The notes beneath the pieces were generated by a model, which was not told the origin of the DNA, searched no databases, and worked only from the letters and a program-made list of their open reading frames with translations. From positions 1,242,501 through 1,306,500 of the forward strand of contig OX387610.1 in NCBI GenBank assembly GCA_947568835.1: a stretch of DNA of 64,000 nucleotides, given 5' to 3'. Position numbers and translations under genes: made by a program. Source of the DNA: Protonemura montana (lineage: Eukaryota; Arthropoda; Insecta; Plecoptera; Nemouridae). Position 1 is the first letter of the stretch. Each line of letters starts with the position of its first letter. Shown in pieces: positions 13,630-27,300 of the stretch.

Positions 13630-15727
13630 TTCAGTTTATAACCGTGTTAGCAGCCTGGGATTGTATCTTTTAAAATTATCAAAATATCACAGACTATTAT
13701 TATTTGTCCTTGCAAGTAAGAGCTGGACCCGGCTGACCAATGAGCAGCGCAAAGGCCCTTAGCAAATCCACTAGATGGGCTTTCACTATTTGCCACAATC
13801 GATCTCGTATATGCAAGCATTACAGCCCGATTGGTACAATGCCAATCGAAGCCCATCACCAGCTGACAGGCCCCCGTTGACTCTTATTTGTTAAGTTTCA
13901 CCGAACACGCAGTCGTGTTAACTCGAACCGTGACCCCAGCGCAATCTAGCGGATACCAAATGTATATACGTCGTATTCCACTTGAAAAAAATCTTCTGAC
14001 GGCTAGCGGATTCGAACCAGGTCGCCATGATGCTAGATGTTTCCAAAGTAACAACAGTCGCATTGTGCTCCGCAAACGGTCACAGTTATCCTGGTAAACT
14101 GAAAATCTTTGCGGACGATCCCACAGCGTGCATAAAATAAATGCACCAAACTGATTGTAAATCAAGGGATGAGACTACTTTAAAACGATTACTCCGCTGG
14201 TTTGCTTCAAACAAACGATCTTTAAATGTCGTCAAAACTATTGATATTCAATTTAAGACAAAAAAGAAAAAACAGACTTGTAACTGAACATGGATCCAAA
14301 TTCTTGCCAAATTCTTGGGAATAATGATCGATGAGCTCTCGCAATGGAACGAACATGGAAAGTAGCTCTGTAAGAATCTCTGGTCATCATGCTGTGCAAT
14401 TTCTAAACTAAGAAATAACTTGAAATGCTTGCAATGCGCAGGGTGTTTTATTATTAAAACCTATCTTATTTTAAGTAACCTTATCAAAGGCAAAGCTGAA
14501 TGAGGTATTTCACGCATGTTTTCAAGCTAACACTCTTCAGCTCTCATCTCGAGAATATTTTCATTTAAAAAAACAGCCTTGCAAACGCTAACAAAAATGA
14601 GAAAAACAAAATCCTGTCGCAGTATCTTGATAAAAGAAAATATTATCACAACAGCAAGTGTGAACATTCGAGTCACTCAAGTTTATTTAACAACAAAAAC
14701 ACTTACCTCTAGCTCGATCCGATCTCCGTGGTTTCGACACTCGAAGTAAACAGACTCTGGTTGCCATGACATCGGCTAAACAGTTTGAAATGTAATACAT
14801 TCTGTAACGGTTCTTCAATCAGTTATACCAATTCTTCACTTTGAACACAAATTTGAACCGTTTCGAAAGAAAAGTGAAAACATTGATTGGAAAATAATTG
14901 GAGATGTTGGAGAAATGAAACGAGTGTAAATCCACAATCACAACTTATTTCCATTTTTATTATTATTTTGTTTTTCTGTTTTGTGTATTGAAGTTTTATC
15001 GTAATTGCTTCTTACGACGAGCGTAAATCGTGTACAAAAGAAATTAAAGCAAAATAAAAGAAATTACAAATTTGATTGAATTCTCAAAATAAAATCTCAA
15101 AGTGCTCGAAACTGTGAAGACATTTGTTGAGATGTGTTTCGTTGGGGAAATGTTTATCCTCGTTCCTAAATTTTTTAAGTTTTTTGAGGTAACATAATTT
15201 GCAAGGGAAAAGACTTGAGATGATTAAAAAAAAAAAAACCGACGAGGAAACGTCTCAAATTGAGGAAATGTTGTTAATGATAAACCAGTTTCTTAGAAAG
15301 TCACGATTTGCATGCAATTATTCTTTAAATACACTTTCCGGTGTATGCAATTTATTTGTTGGTGGTAGGTTTAGAATATCAAACCAAGGAAATAATAGAA
15401 ATTAAAAAGACAAACTCGAATCATACCTAAGCCAGTCTTGAGCCCAATCATCTTGATGTGTGAAAATCGATGGATTGGCAAGCCAACACATCCAATCCAA
15501 TGATTGGCAGTTCTTAGAATATTACAGCTAAAGACATTAACACTCAAAGACAATCGCACTTATTGCTCAGATTTTGAGGTAATTCATAGAATGACAGTCT
15601 ACGCCAAGCGTTCTGAACGTTCACAGCAGGTCGAACGTCAGAACATAAAAAGTAGGTTTTTAGAACCTTTGTGAATATCGGCGTAAACAGCCAAAACTCA
15701 CGATAAAACCCTCACACTTTGACCCCA
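13630..15727. other. Intergenic stretch without a recognisable gene
   Basis: AT-rich sequence between the satellite array and the 3' end of NIPP1. It holds a degenerate tRNA-like repeat (13990-14085) and a repeat tail near 14425-14460 shared with the fold-back elements at 23590 and 56130. Short open frames show no family resemblance. Part of the right side may be NIPP1 3' UTR; a minus-strand AATAAA lies near 14957. Confidence 0.5.
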
Positions 15728-18042
15728 CTAGAGAAGCAATGCTGGCGCTGGCTTCTTGCCTGGCCACGCCTCCTTGGCATACTTCTTCTTGCGAGGCTCA
15801 GTGGGGCCGGCAGGCTCGCCTTGTCCAGCGTGGGGGGCGGGCTGGTGGGGAGCATCTGCCATCTCCACCTCTGGGGCTGGATTTGGCAGAGTCAAGCCAA
15901 GTCGAGATGCCAACGCTGATGAGAACAGTAGCGGGTTGCCAGAGGTAGGCATCGACACTGGAAGGGAAGAGCGTTCGGTTATGTTTGGCATTTTGTTTGG
16001 TTGGCATTTAAGCTGGTTTTACTGGATATTTAAATTCTTAGCTAACCCAACTGACAGTAACAATGTAGGTGTAGCTTGTAATTGAAATAGATATGAATGG
16101 GCAATTCTTGGAGGTGTGTAAATAGTGGTTTTTCAATCTGCATCAATTGTAGCTTTACTTTGGAAATGCTTACATTGCAGTGGTCTACAAGTGATTTTTT
16201 TTGTATATGTTTAAAAAAAAACACATGGTAACTTCCCTATGACTGAAGAAAAAGCAGAATGAAACATTGCTTTGTTTACGGGAGAACTCGATGAAGTTTT
16301 CAAAACTACTATAAGGTAAGAAAATATTTCTTGTAAATTGATTCAACTTAATCAAGCAAGTTTTTCTAATTCTAACCTAAAAAGCACTTACTCGTGGCGG
16401 CTGGTAGGCTGTTTTCTGGCGGCAGATCTTGGTAGAGATGTGGCATTATCGACGACGGGTGGAGCATGTGTTTTATGGAGACTCGTTCGTCTGGATTGGT
16501 TAGCCCGCTTGTAATGCCGATACCGTCCATTCGAGCTCGCTGCAATAAAAACAAGAGATTTACGACTTGTATTCTTTCAACAGCTAAACATACCATTATT
16601 TTGAAGTTTTCATAGCGTTGTCACATGCCCAAGGGTTACCATATTCATGCTAATTTGTAACCTCTGAAACCTCTGAAACCTGAGAAACTTCAAATCTGTA
16701 TTTTTATTACTTTTGAGTTAGTGCTGTTGAGAATTATTTTGATTATTCTTGAACTTTTGATGTGTGTTGCACATAAATTACTACGTACAAATCTTAAGTA
16801 ATGTCTGGTTTTCAAATTGTCTCCGAGTCTTCATTACGATCGGCTGATTTGGCAAGGTTTTGACAATTCCTTGAAATAAGTAAGCAAAAAAGCTAACCTT
16901 GTGTGAGGGAATAACGGTGGTGTGGATCATATTTCGAAAGCGGCCGACCGACGGATCCACATCTTCTGGGTTGATCACTTCCTCGTCCTCGTTGAATGTT
17001 AACGACTTTTTCTTGCGTTTCCTCGAAGCTCGAATCTCCTCCTCCGGGATACCCAGCATTGAAATGCGCCGGTTATGCGCTGTGTTGAACTCGGTGAGAT
17101 TCTGAAACATACCATTACACAATCAATCGTTGGCGTCTAGGAACCAAATGACTATACTCAAGTCTTTAGAACTAAGAGCTCTGCTTAATCTTATCACTCA
17201 CATCCAACTCTGTTTCTGTTTCTGGAAGTCCAAGGAGTCCTCCCTCTGCATCTTCCGAGTTCTTCTCCAACTCTTCGATGATTGGCCGAGAACCTGTCTG
17301 CGGCCGCTCACGTAGGACATAGTTTCTCGTAGATGCCCCAAAGTGGAAGATGCTGTCAATAGGAAGCTGAGTTGGCTTGTTCGACTCCAGTCGCATGGAG
17401 CCGATGTAGGTACCATGAGCTAGCAAATCAAACATTAGTTAGAACCTTTTACTGTATAACTTTATCAGAAATTACCGGTTGGGTATCAGGCGGATGATAG
17501 TCAGGTTCCTACTTACTACCTAGGTACCTACTAACGAAGGTAGTATAAGTAACCCACACAATCATAAAGGCACTGGTATTGATAAAATTAAGAGTCATAG
17601 TTGACACTGAAACTTACTGCTTCCGAGGTCAACTAAAAATGCTCGATTTAGGTGTTTGTGGTAAACAAGTACGGAGTGGACTCGAGAGCATGATGCATGA
17701 TCTATGCAAAAATCATTCATTTGAGGATTCCGACCGAACAGGTAACACTTTTTGTCATCAATCATCAGTTTCTGCAACGGAAAAAAACAAAATATTATTT
17801 AATTAGAGCTTATCTTTGGAAAAACAATACAGATTCAATGGGTGGGGGGAGTTTGGTTAACTGTTTCTGCCGGCATCGAAGCATACCTGGATTAATTTGT
17901 CCCCTTTTAAGACATCTAAATGTAGTCCAACTGGAGGTTTTCCTGCCCTGTAAGAAAATAAATACCAATCAGTACCCATAACTCATAAAAAGTTAGAATT
18001 TAAGTTTGCTTACCAGTTCGGCACATCGTAATGGTTAGCCAT
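15728..18042 (-). CDS. PPP1R8: Nuclear inhibitor of protein phosphatase 1 (NIPP1)
   Basis: Seven coding exons, minus strand: 18042-18014, 17947-17887, 17771-17618, 17419-17202, 17101-16898, 16539-16392, 15957-15728. All junctions are GT-AG, phases agree, and the product is 347 aa (human about 351). The N-terminus MANHYDVPNWAGKPPVGLHLDV is typical of NIPP1. An FHA domain spans about residues 25-125 (GR at 43-44, SRVH at 59-62, THGT at 82-85). The conserved block VINPEDVDPSVGRFRNM follows at about 196-212, and the C-terminus ends with KKKYAKEAWPGKK and a short hydrophobic tail, as in the family. Known role: nuclear scaffold that binds and inhibits PP1 and binds phosphorylated splicing factors. 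The expected PP1-docking RVTF is KSLTF here (186-190), a conservative but unusual variant. Transcribed divergently from FARS2. Confidence 0.95.
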
Positions 18043-18136
18043 TTTTATGCTCTAACCTTACTTGACAGTGACATTTAAAAGCGAAGTTGGTTGAGTCAAA
18101 AACGTTGAGTGAGGTTTGAATTGGATGTGATTAAAA
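18043..18136. promoter_or_regulatory. Putative bidirectional promoter of NIPP1 and FARS2
   Basis: Only 94 bases separate the two divergent start codons, so both 5' UTRs and the core promoters must overlap here or extend into the neighbouring gene. I see no clear TATA or CCAAT box, only an AT-rich ATTTAAAAG. Inference from gene layout. Confidence 0.55.
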
Positions 18137-20814
18137 ATGTTGTTGAAGAAGATTGGTTTCTTATGTAGCTGCTCTTTTTCAATTAAACGGTATGCATCTA
18201 TAGGCTTACCGAATATTCAAAATGTGGCAAGTCTTCAGCAAGTAGATGTGAATGGGCGCCAGTTTGTTCGCGACAACTGGACAAATGTTACTCCTAACAT
18301 CCTTGCACATTTAGACAGACACCTACATTTGCAGCCAAATCATCCACTTACTATTTTAAAGCAACGTCTCGTCAACTATTTTTACAAGAGCTTTGTTGGG
18401 TCATCAGGCAACCCGATATTTTCGGTGTATGACAACTTGGATCCCGTCGTAACCCTGAAACAAAATTTTGATAGCCTTCTTATTCCTTCCGACCACCCAA
18501 GCAGAAAAAAAAGTGAGTGCTACTATGTAAACAAAGACTATCTACTGAGAGCACATGCGACAGCCCATCAAGCTGAACTAATTTCCATGGGATTGAACAA
18601 TTTTATTGCAATATGTGACGTGTACAGGAGGGATGAAATTGACTCGAGCCATTATCCAGTATTTCATCAAGCTGATGCTGCTCGTCTTTGTACTCGTGAT
18701 GAGGTTTTCCGAGCACAGCCCCTTGATTCTGGACTCAATCTATTCGAAGCTGGAAAGCGAACAGAATCCAAGCAAGAACAATACACGCTGGAAGCCTCGA
18801 AATTAATGGAATACGAACTAAAGAAAACTTTGGTCGGCTTGTCAAAGGCTCTGTTCGGAGCTGATGTCAAGTATCGTTGGGTTGATGCTTATTTCCCTTT
18901 CACGCATCCATCGTGGGAGCTGGAAGTTTGGTACAACAATGATTGGATGGAGGTCCTGGGGTGTGGAATTATGGAGCACAAAATCCTGGAAAAAGGTATA
19001 AAACTCACAACATTTTATTTTGTTTTTTGGAAGTCAGACTAGCTCTTAAACTACCTAAGGCTGATCAAGATTGTCTGTGAATTAGTTACAATGAAGGGAG
19101 GGGGAGGGGAGGAAGTGATTATGCCTTTTTGTAAAAGACCCTTTGATTGATTCTAGCTTTAGCCTGCAGAGGAAGATCTTTTAAATACCAGGATAGCTGA
19201 CAGGGTCCATAGGCTATATTGACTCCTCATGGAGAGGTCAGCTACATGGCTTAAAAATCAGTTGGTCCCAAAATCAGTTGAGACTCCAGACTAGGCACCC
19301 AGGATAAAATTTGATACTTCCCAAATGCTAGGCAGATAACTCTCAATGCGTCAGTCTCAGTCTTTACGGTTTTAATTTATGTAAAATGTGGGGTTAAAGA
19401 TCTTTCTTTTAAACTGCCTCAATTGCAGCTTCATCAACATCAGATTATCTACAAATAAGTCCATGTGTATTTAAGCTATTCTAATCAGTACTTCAAATTT
19501 CAGCTGGAGCTCAAGATAGAATCGGCTGGGCCTTTGGTCTAGGTCTAGAACGGCTGGCAATGAAGATGTTTCAAATCCCTGACATCCGCTTGTTCTGGAG
19601 CCGAGATACCGGATTTCTGAATCAGTTTGATGCAAGCAAGACTGACATGATTTACAAGGTATATCTTTCACAAACCCATCTCTTGTCAATCCAAGACCAG
19701 ACTTTCACAGGTGAAGGTACTGCAAATTGGGATTTTTATCCCCAAACAGCCAGCAACTGTGAAACCCATGGTAAAAATATCCAAATTAAAGTATTTGGAC
19801 ATCGGTACATTTTTTTACTAAAAGTGTCATATTTTCAGCCTGTCAGTGCATACCCGCAGTGCTCAAACGACATCAGCTTTTGGGTGCCCGATGATACTTA
19901 CACCCCCAACGATTTTTACGACCTCGCCCGCGAAGTAGGAGGCGACATAATTGAACAGGTGAGTTGGTTTAGATTTTTCTTCATAGCCTGTCCAGTAGAT
20001 ATGTTTAATTAGAGGCGAACAACTACCAAACACTTACTCATTGTGGTGAAATTGAGAGAGAGAATGGTGTCCCACAGTGAGATTTGGCGTTTTGGCAAAG
20101 TTGGCTTTGACTGAAAATCATAAGCATCATTCACAATATCTCAATCAGTCACAAGGCTGCTTTGCGGAAACATAAAATCTTGACAATTGCTTCACACGAA
20201 GCCTTTTCTTCATCTCTGGCAAGTTGCGCTCCTTCTCTTTTTCTTGCTGCACTACAGAAATGATCCAGCCTCTTGACATTAAACAATTACTCTGCCAAAA
20301 TGTACCTAAGCACTAAATTTGAAAGTGATTCTTACCTGATAGCTTGTAATCAACTTAAAGGGGCATTTACCTTTCAAAATTATTTCTTTACCATAGATTT
20401 GTGATAACTACGGGTTATTTCTTATGGGAGTATTTTTTCTAAGCACCCAAGCCGAAAAACGCGGACTTTGGCAATTTCTGAAAGGACGGCCGTAGACACA
20501 GGAGTTTTTTTTTATAGTCCAAATGCCATTATTAAATCTTCCAAATCGATGGTAAAAAATGATTTTGAAGGGTAAATGCTGCTTTAAGTGATCAACTTAA
20601 TCAACTTAAGAGGGAAATAAGCTGATGGGGACTTTAATATTTTCAGATCTCTTTGGTCGACGAATTCAAACATCCGAAGACTGGTAAAACGAGTCACTGT
20701 TATCGAGTAGTTTATCGACACATGGAGAAGACTCTGACGCAAGATGAAGTGAACGTGATTCACAAAACGATCGAAGACGTTGCGACCAGTCGGTTAAAAA
20801 TAAAATTGAGATAG
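18137..20814 (+). CDS. FARS2: Mitochondrial phenylalanyl-tRNA synthetase
   Basis: Four exons: 18137-18995, 19504-19658, 19839-19958, 20647-20814. Phases agree and the product is 433 aa (human 451). It charges mitochondrial tRNA-Phe as a monomeric class II synthetase. The first about 20 residues are basic and hydrophobic, as expected for a mitochondrial targeting signal. The catalytic domain includes [32 protein letters not shown], and a class II motif 3 (GLGLERLAM) in exon 2 followed by IPDIRLFW. Exons 3-4 encode the C-terminal anticodon-binding ferredoxin-like domain ([38 protein letters not shown]). The ATG at 18137 is the first that precedes the targeting-like segment. AATAAA at 21034-21039 is a plausible polyadenylation signal. 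Its 3' end converges on the ATP9 gene. Confidence 0.96.
20205..20290 (+). repeat. Dispersed repeat copy in FARS2 intron 3
   Basis: The stretch around TCTGGCAAGTTGCGCTCC, a CT-rich run and ATCCAGCCTCTTGACAT resembles the left flank and first unit of the 29-bp tandem repeat at 42160-42712. A weaker relative lies at about 32925-33000. It looks like a single-copy form of the element from which that tandem repeat grew. Confidence 0.5.
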
Positions 20815-21353
20815 ATATGTAATACAATAATATATATAATTGACAAAACTGAATGACTACGTTCATATTTAACAACCTGTATACGTTACTACACTTACTT
20901 TAGAGCATTCTAAATTAATCGTTGCGAATGATGTGATAACGTTAAGCGAGATTAAACAATGAAGCGGTGTCTTACGATGTAAATAGCAGAAATCCCGAGT
21001 CAAATAACTTACAAACTTGTATTAAATAGAAGCAATAAAAAAAAGTAATCGGATTGTTAAATTTCAATTGTTCCTTGTATATCAATTAATCAGTCGATAT
21101 TTAACGCCAATTCGGTTGCACTCGCACGCAGATGAATTGTTTTTTTGACTCAATTTTCCTCCTGTCAGATAAGGAACCCAGTGCGACCGGTACCAAAACG
21201 TTGAAACCAGCGGCCGATTTCCTTCACGGCAACTTTTAACTGCTTTCGCGCCAGAAACACCATAAAGAGTGAGCTAAAGCGTTGTCGGAGCGTTTGATAA
21301 ATTATCGCCCGGTTACAGGCATACACAGTGGGTTTAGATTGGTGAGCGGCAGA
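20815..21353. other. Convergent 3' region between FARS2 and ATP9
   Basis: Contains the FARS2 3' UTR with AATAAA at 21034 and, from the other side, the ATP9 3' UTR. No other gene seen. Confidence 0.6.
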
Positions 21354-24300
21354 CTAAGACAGCTTCGAGTATGACGGCGGGGAGAACTTCTTGCGAAGGA
21401 ACTTCAGGATGTAGAGCGGTAGACAGCTGACCAGCGTGATCACCAGCACCTTCCACAGGAAGTCAGTCGTCTGAATGAACTCTGAATCTGATGGAAAAAA
21501 ACAGAAATCGCTGTTCGGTTAAGTGTTTTTCTCCTCACCTGGCAACTTTAATCCAATTTATCTTTCCATCTTCCTGAATTTGTTTGCCTACAACACCCCA
21601 CCGAGCTTGGATTCAACTAAAAGAGGTTAAACGCGCGGTCCTCACCGAAGTAGTCCCGCATCAGTGCCAAGGAGAGCATGTATAGACCGAGACTGAGCAG
21701 CTCGGCCAGGATCATAATGTAATGCCACGTTCGAATGGTCAGCGCCACCATTATCAGTTCAGTGAGCACCAGCGAAGTGAAGCTGATGGCCACGATGTGG
21801 ATGAACTCATCCTCGAACAGGATCAGAGCCCCGTACATTATCACACCGCCTGGAATCGGAGAAGAGAGATGAGACAGAGGCGGCTTCTGAGACTTCTTGC
21901 CTCGTGGCTTGTTTGACAGATATTAGTGGTTGACAAAGCATTGTTTCGATGACCAGCCTAGATGCTCCTGTCTAACAGATCTCGTCTAGCAAAGCAAAGG
22001 GGAAACTTGGTGCTAGCGGCTTGCTGATAAGAAATTAATACCCTAAGTAAAGTGCAGTTGCAGTAACTTCAGTCCCCTCATTCTCTCTTCCAAACTGGCC
22101 ATACTGCCATGTGGATGATGGTTCCTTATTGTCAACCTTACAATTAAGAGATGGGCACAACAGCAATAATTCTCAAGAAGATTTTACTTTATGCTATCAT
22201 GATGTAGCACTAAGTAAATATGGTTTGCACCATCATTCCTGGAGCGGTTTAAACATTTTAACAAAAACTATTTAAACTGGGTTTTCAATGCTAAGTGAAG
22301 AACAACTGAATTTCCCAACGTTTCGTAACTTGTACCTGTTACTTTATCAAGGGTGACAGCAGTCATGACATTTTTAACATTATTCAAAATAACACACGTG
22401 TTCAACAGTTTTGCTTCGTTAAGACAGCTTTTCGGCTGTATAAAAAGTGACCATCAGCTGCCTTTCCACAGCCTTGAAGATGTCTGCGCCAACACAGCCG
22501 AAACCACAGCCTTGTCACGCTGATTTTTACAACCGAAAAGCGAACTTAACCGAGCGAAACTGTAAAGCTCTACAGAACCACGGCTCCCAACTGCTATGTC
22601 TCACCATTATTTTCTAAACGTGTCACCATTTTTAAGAGCTGACAATGCCAACAAATGAATTGCAAACCTAAAGAAATGCCAAGCAAACAAAAGATGAAAT
22701 CCCTCAAGCCTTGCGGAGACGGACCTTGGTAGATGCTGATGAGTACCCACAAGAAGAACGTCTTGAACGAGAGCGAGCGACCCTTGGAAAGATCTTTGTA
22801 GAGCTCGGGATACGTGAGTGCGATCTTGCCGGACACGTCTTTGTCCAGCACTAGCGAGAATACGGGGAACATCGTGTACAGCGTCGCATATCTGAACCAA
22901 ACAGAAACACACACAGATTACACACTGCCTCACTTACACTTACACACAGTAACTTTGCAGTTGAAGCATTTTGGTCGGCAACTTTGTACTTGGTTAGAGC
23001 CTTGTTACGAATAGGGTGCACAGAGGCTGCATATTAGTCGTGATGAAGACGGAAAGAGAGAGGTCGAAGAAAATTGGCTTCAAATGGTATAGTTGTCGAG
23101 AAATTTCTAGCATTTCCGAGAATTTAGACGTTTTAACTTTTAACGAATTGCCTATGTCAAAGTTAGAGACATTTCGACTGATTGTTGAGGGTTTCGCTGG
23201 TTTAACATCTAGAGCATCAGAGGAACGAGAATAATCGACATAACGGAAACCACGATCACGTCCCATTCCTTGGAAACTGACCCAACCATGAGGAATCCCT
23301 GGTACAGTGCCACAGAGGAGAAGTAGAATACGGCAGAGAAGATGGCCTGCATCGTTGATATGATGAGCCCGCGATGGATGACAAACTGGCTGAGCGATGC
23401 CGATCGCTTGTAGCTGCGGCGGCCGTGTACGAGGATGAGCCGCGCGAGATGTGAGAACTGCGGCACCGAGAAGTCGGCCGCGAGCGAGGCCTGGAGACCT
23501 TCGCGTCCAGCGATGCCGATGCCTGCAAGAGATTAATGAATGTAGAAGGAATAATTAGTTACTAATATTGATGAAATCTGTATTTAAATTGCAAACGCTT
23601 GCAATGCGCGGGGTATTTTATTATTATCAACACTATTTATGTCTCAAAAATTGATGCCAATAGCTCAATTGGTTAGAGCAACACCCGCAACAGGTGGAGA
23701 TCGGGGTCCAAGTAGCTCAATTGGTTAGAGCAACACCCGCGACAGGTGGAGATCGGGGTCCAAGTAGCTCAATTGGTTAGAGCAACACCCGCGACAGGTG
23801 GAGATCGGGGTCCAAGTAGCTCAATTGGTTAGAGCAACACCCGCGACAGGTGGAGATCGGGGTCCAAGTAGCTCAATTGGTTAGAGCAACACCCGTGACA
23901 GGTGGAGATCGGGGTCCAAGTAGCTCAATTGGTAAGAGCAACACCCGCGACAGGTGGAGATCGGGGTCCAAGTAGCTCAATTGGTTAGAGCAACACCCGC
24001 GACAGGTGGAGATCGGGGTTTGAGACCCTGTTTAGGCATCAATATTAGAGAGGTAATAAGTTTACCTGCATCCGCGGCTTGTATCATCGAGACGTCGTTG
24101 CCGCCGTCGCCCACGGCCGCAGTTCGACGGCCGGTGTGAGCGCGAATCAACCGCACGACCTCCGCCTTCTGCGTCGGGGAACAACGACAGCAAACAACAG
24201 CTGGGCAACCGCAGGCCAGCTCCAGGAATTCATGCTGGTAATACAGCAGGCAGATCTGCAAGGTGGAGGGAAATTGTCAAACCTAATGTACAAAATGCCT

Positions 24301-27300
24301 GCAATGGGCAAAGTATTTTATTATTGAGAACACTAATAACCTCTCAAAACTTTGTGCTCAATTAGGGTCTCAAACCCCGAGAGGGCGTTGCTCTAACCAA
24401 TTCAGCTACTTGATAATTTCATTTTTGAAAGGATTTTAGTGCATTTGATGAGAATGACAGAATCCAAAAAGATGGAGGTTATAATCATAATACAAGTGTT
24501 ACAACAAATCTCCAAGGTGGACAGGAAGCAGACTCGAGTGAAGACTATCTTCACTCTTGGAGGTAATTGTATAAAATTGTAAAATGAGAATATTTGTTGA
24601 ATGTTGATGGGTGGTCACCGAATGAGCCGGCTCATCAAGAAAAGGCCAGTGACTAAGTATTTCTGGACATCTAGCCCAACAACTTTACCCAATCACGCCT
24701 GGCAAGATGTTTAATGGGGCCGAGATTTATCACTTATGTTTAGAACTTAAAAAACTGGCTGAAGGAAAAGATAACCTGTTAAAATTCTAGCTACAAATAG
24801 GTAGAGCCAAGATTTTACGGTGTTATGATTTCGATAATTTCGTGGTAAGCTTTTTGGATTTCGGTGTTATGGCGGTGTTATGGAAAAAGTACAGAATTTC
24901 ACGTCTATAACAGATTTCAGACATAGGTGACGAAAAAAAGAAAAAACGTGTTTTTAGCATTAGTTTTATCGAAACTTTAGTGCTAATTATTTGAATTTTA
25001 GTGTTTATAGCTAAATAGAAAAAAGGGGTTTTGCGATCTACATTCGAAAGGAATGAAGATTTAGGGTAAGCACTGGGATCTTTAATAAAGAAGTGATCAA
25101 TAATAATTACAATAAAGCAAATAATTAGTGTAGGTCCTCAACATCGGTATTTGTTAGGGACTTGGAACAAAATGAATAGCACAAATCAATATTTTACATA
25201 AATGCCACCATGAAATACATTGTATGGCAGTAAGAGCGACACCTACCACTTGTTAAAACTTAACATTGAACAAGTTTCAATGATAGCTTCCCTAAAAAAC
25301 CTCTCTGCATCAACACTGTTCACTGGGGCCCAAATAGTTTGCTAAGTCAGAACTGCAAATGAGAAGTTTGAGATTTTTATATCCATTAGAATTTGAATTA
25401 GACCCACTGCCTGGTACTAACAACATACTTTGCAAGATTGTCTTTTTTCTCCCAGACAAGTCTGGTGTTCCAGATTCCACACATCAAAATATATCCATCA
25501 CTCACAAAGAGTTGCTTTGTTTGATCCTCAAAAGTCAAAGATTTATTACACCCGATTGAAATTTGAAATCCCAGCTAATCTCTATATAGACTGAATGCAT
25601 GTGGTGCTGGTGCTCACATGGCAAGGAGGGGAAGATTCAGCCAACCAATGGCAATGGTTTCCTACTGCAAACATTTTGCCCCACTACTTCTACCCCCTAA
25701 GCTTAGGAATGTTGACAGCATTTGATGAGAAACAGACCTGAATATGACAAATCCATGGAAATGTGTGTTTAGAGAGATAAAATAAACATTTTAAATATTT
25801 TGCATGGAAATAAGTGGCTATTTCGCAAAATACACATATTTCAGTGAAATAGCTTCATTATCTCTTAATTTAGCATAAAAACAAACGGGTTATTTTATTT
25901 GTTTATTTATTTTCCGTGAAATATGGTTTGCTAAAAATGAAAAAAAAACGATTATCTGAAATTTAAGATAATTGGATGGGAAAAGGCTCATTTCGCGATG
26001 TTTTCGCGGAAAATAGTTGATTTCGTTGTTATGGATGATTTTTCGTGAATTTCGCGTTTTGTCGCGATGAGCTTCTTACATATTTGAGTTGGGAATTCAA
26101 TGAATGGCACTCATTTGTAAGAATAACAAGAGATAAGAACTATTGGCGATTTCGCGCATCACCATATAATCGTGGCTCTACAAATAGGGGACATTTTTTT
26201 ATATTGTTAATCACTTTTCTGAAGTTCTATTGATTAAAACACTTGGCTGTTAAAAGCTTCACAGGTTGAGAGTTTTTTTAAATTAGGTCCCCACTAGGGT
26301 TCCTATTTAAAGTGAAATCGTAAACAATTTTTCTCCATCTACTTGCATAACTATCGCAGAAGCCAAGCAAAATGCTGTTTTTGTTAACTAATTGTTTTCC
26401 ATCTACTTGGATAAAGCCCGAACGAACGCTTGTTAAAGCTTGCAAAGGGAAGCTACCTCTAGCGAGTCCCCAGTGATAACCAGGGCACAGTCTTGCTTCT
26501 TGCGGAACGTGTTGAGTTGTAGATGGGCATCGGTTCGCGTGACGACCGTCTCGAACACGTGAAGTCCTTGTGTCCGGGAAACCAGCCGCGAGCTCTTCGC
26601 GATGCACGTTGCAGTCTCCAGCTTGTCCCCGGTCAGCATCCAGATCTGGAGGGGAAACCAGAAGAAGATGCTGAGATGCTGTATGTTTGCTGATGTAGGT
26701 ACATTTAAATACAGTTTTGTCAACAGACTTTAAGACTGCCTTTACCTTTACTACTGATAGGCGATTTCTTCATTTTTATTTCGTTTTCAGTGGTTTTCTG
26801 ATATTTTGAAAAGTTCAAAAGCTAACAATTGAACAAAATGTAAAAAAAAAATATGGAAATTTAAATTAAAATCTTATATTTATTTACAAAGGCACAGTTT
26901 CGTCACATCGAACTTAATAAAACGTGTAATTAAATAAGCCACACCCACTAATTAGTTTAGTTCGTAAAAACAACCGTTTTTCAGGCTCATTTTATCATAC
27001 GTATTATATATTTTTTTCTAAAGTTTGCCAACCTTAATGCCGGCGTTGCGCAGCAGTTCCAGCGTCGGCCGGACACGATCTTGTAGCCTGTCTTCAACTC
27101 CTGTCACACACAGTAGTTCCATCTCACGTTCCAATCCTTCAACAACAGCCGCGACACGTGTCACTCGATCAGAGACACTCATTCGAGCGGCATTGTAACG
27201 AGTCTGTAAAGACAAACACAGAGCTTATTTTCTATGTTTTACCCGGGGGGGGGCGATCTTACTTAATATAACTAAACAATTATGTAACATCGCTGATGAT

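Noticed and set aside
13884-14165. A 93-codon minus-strand frame
   Set aside because: Overlaps a degenerate tRNA-like repeat, has no family resemblance and no plausible partner exons.
23661-24036. CRISPR-like array or tRNA gene cluster
   Set aside because: Units are contiguous with no unique spacers, the DNA is eukaryotic, and single units lack a B box and acceptor stem, so neither a CRISPR array nor functional tRNA genes.
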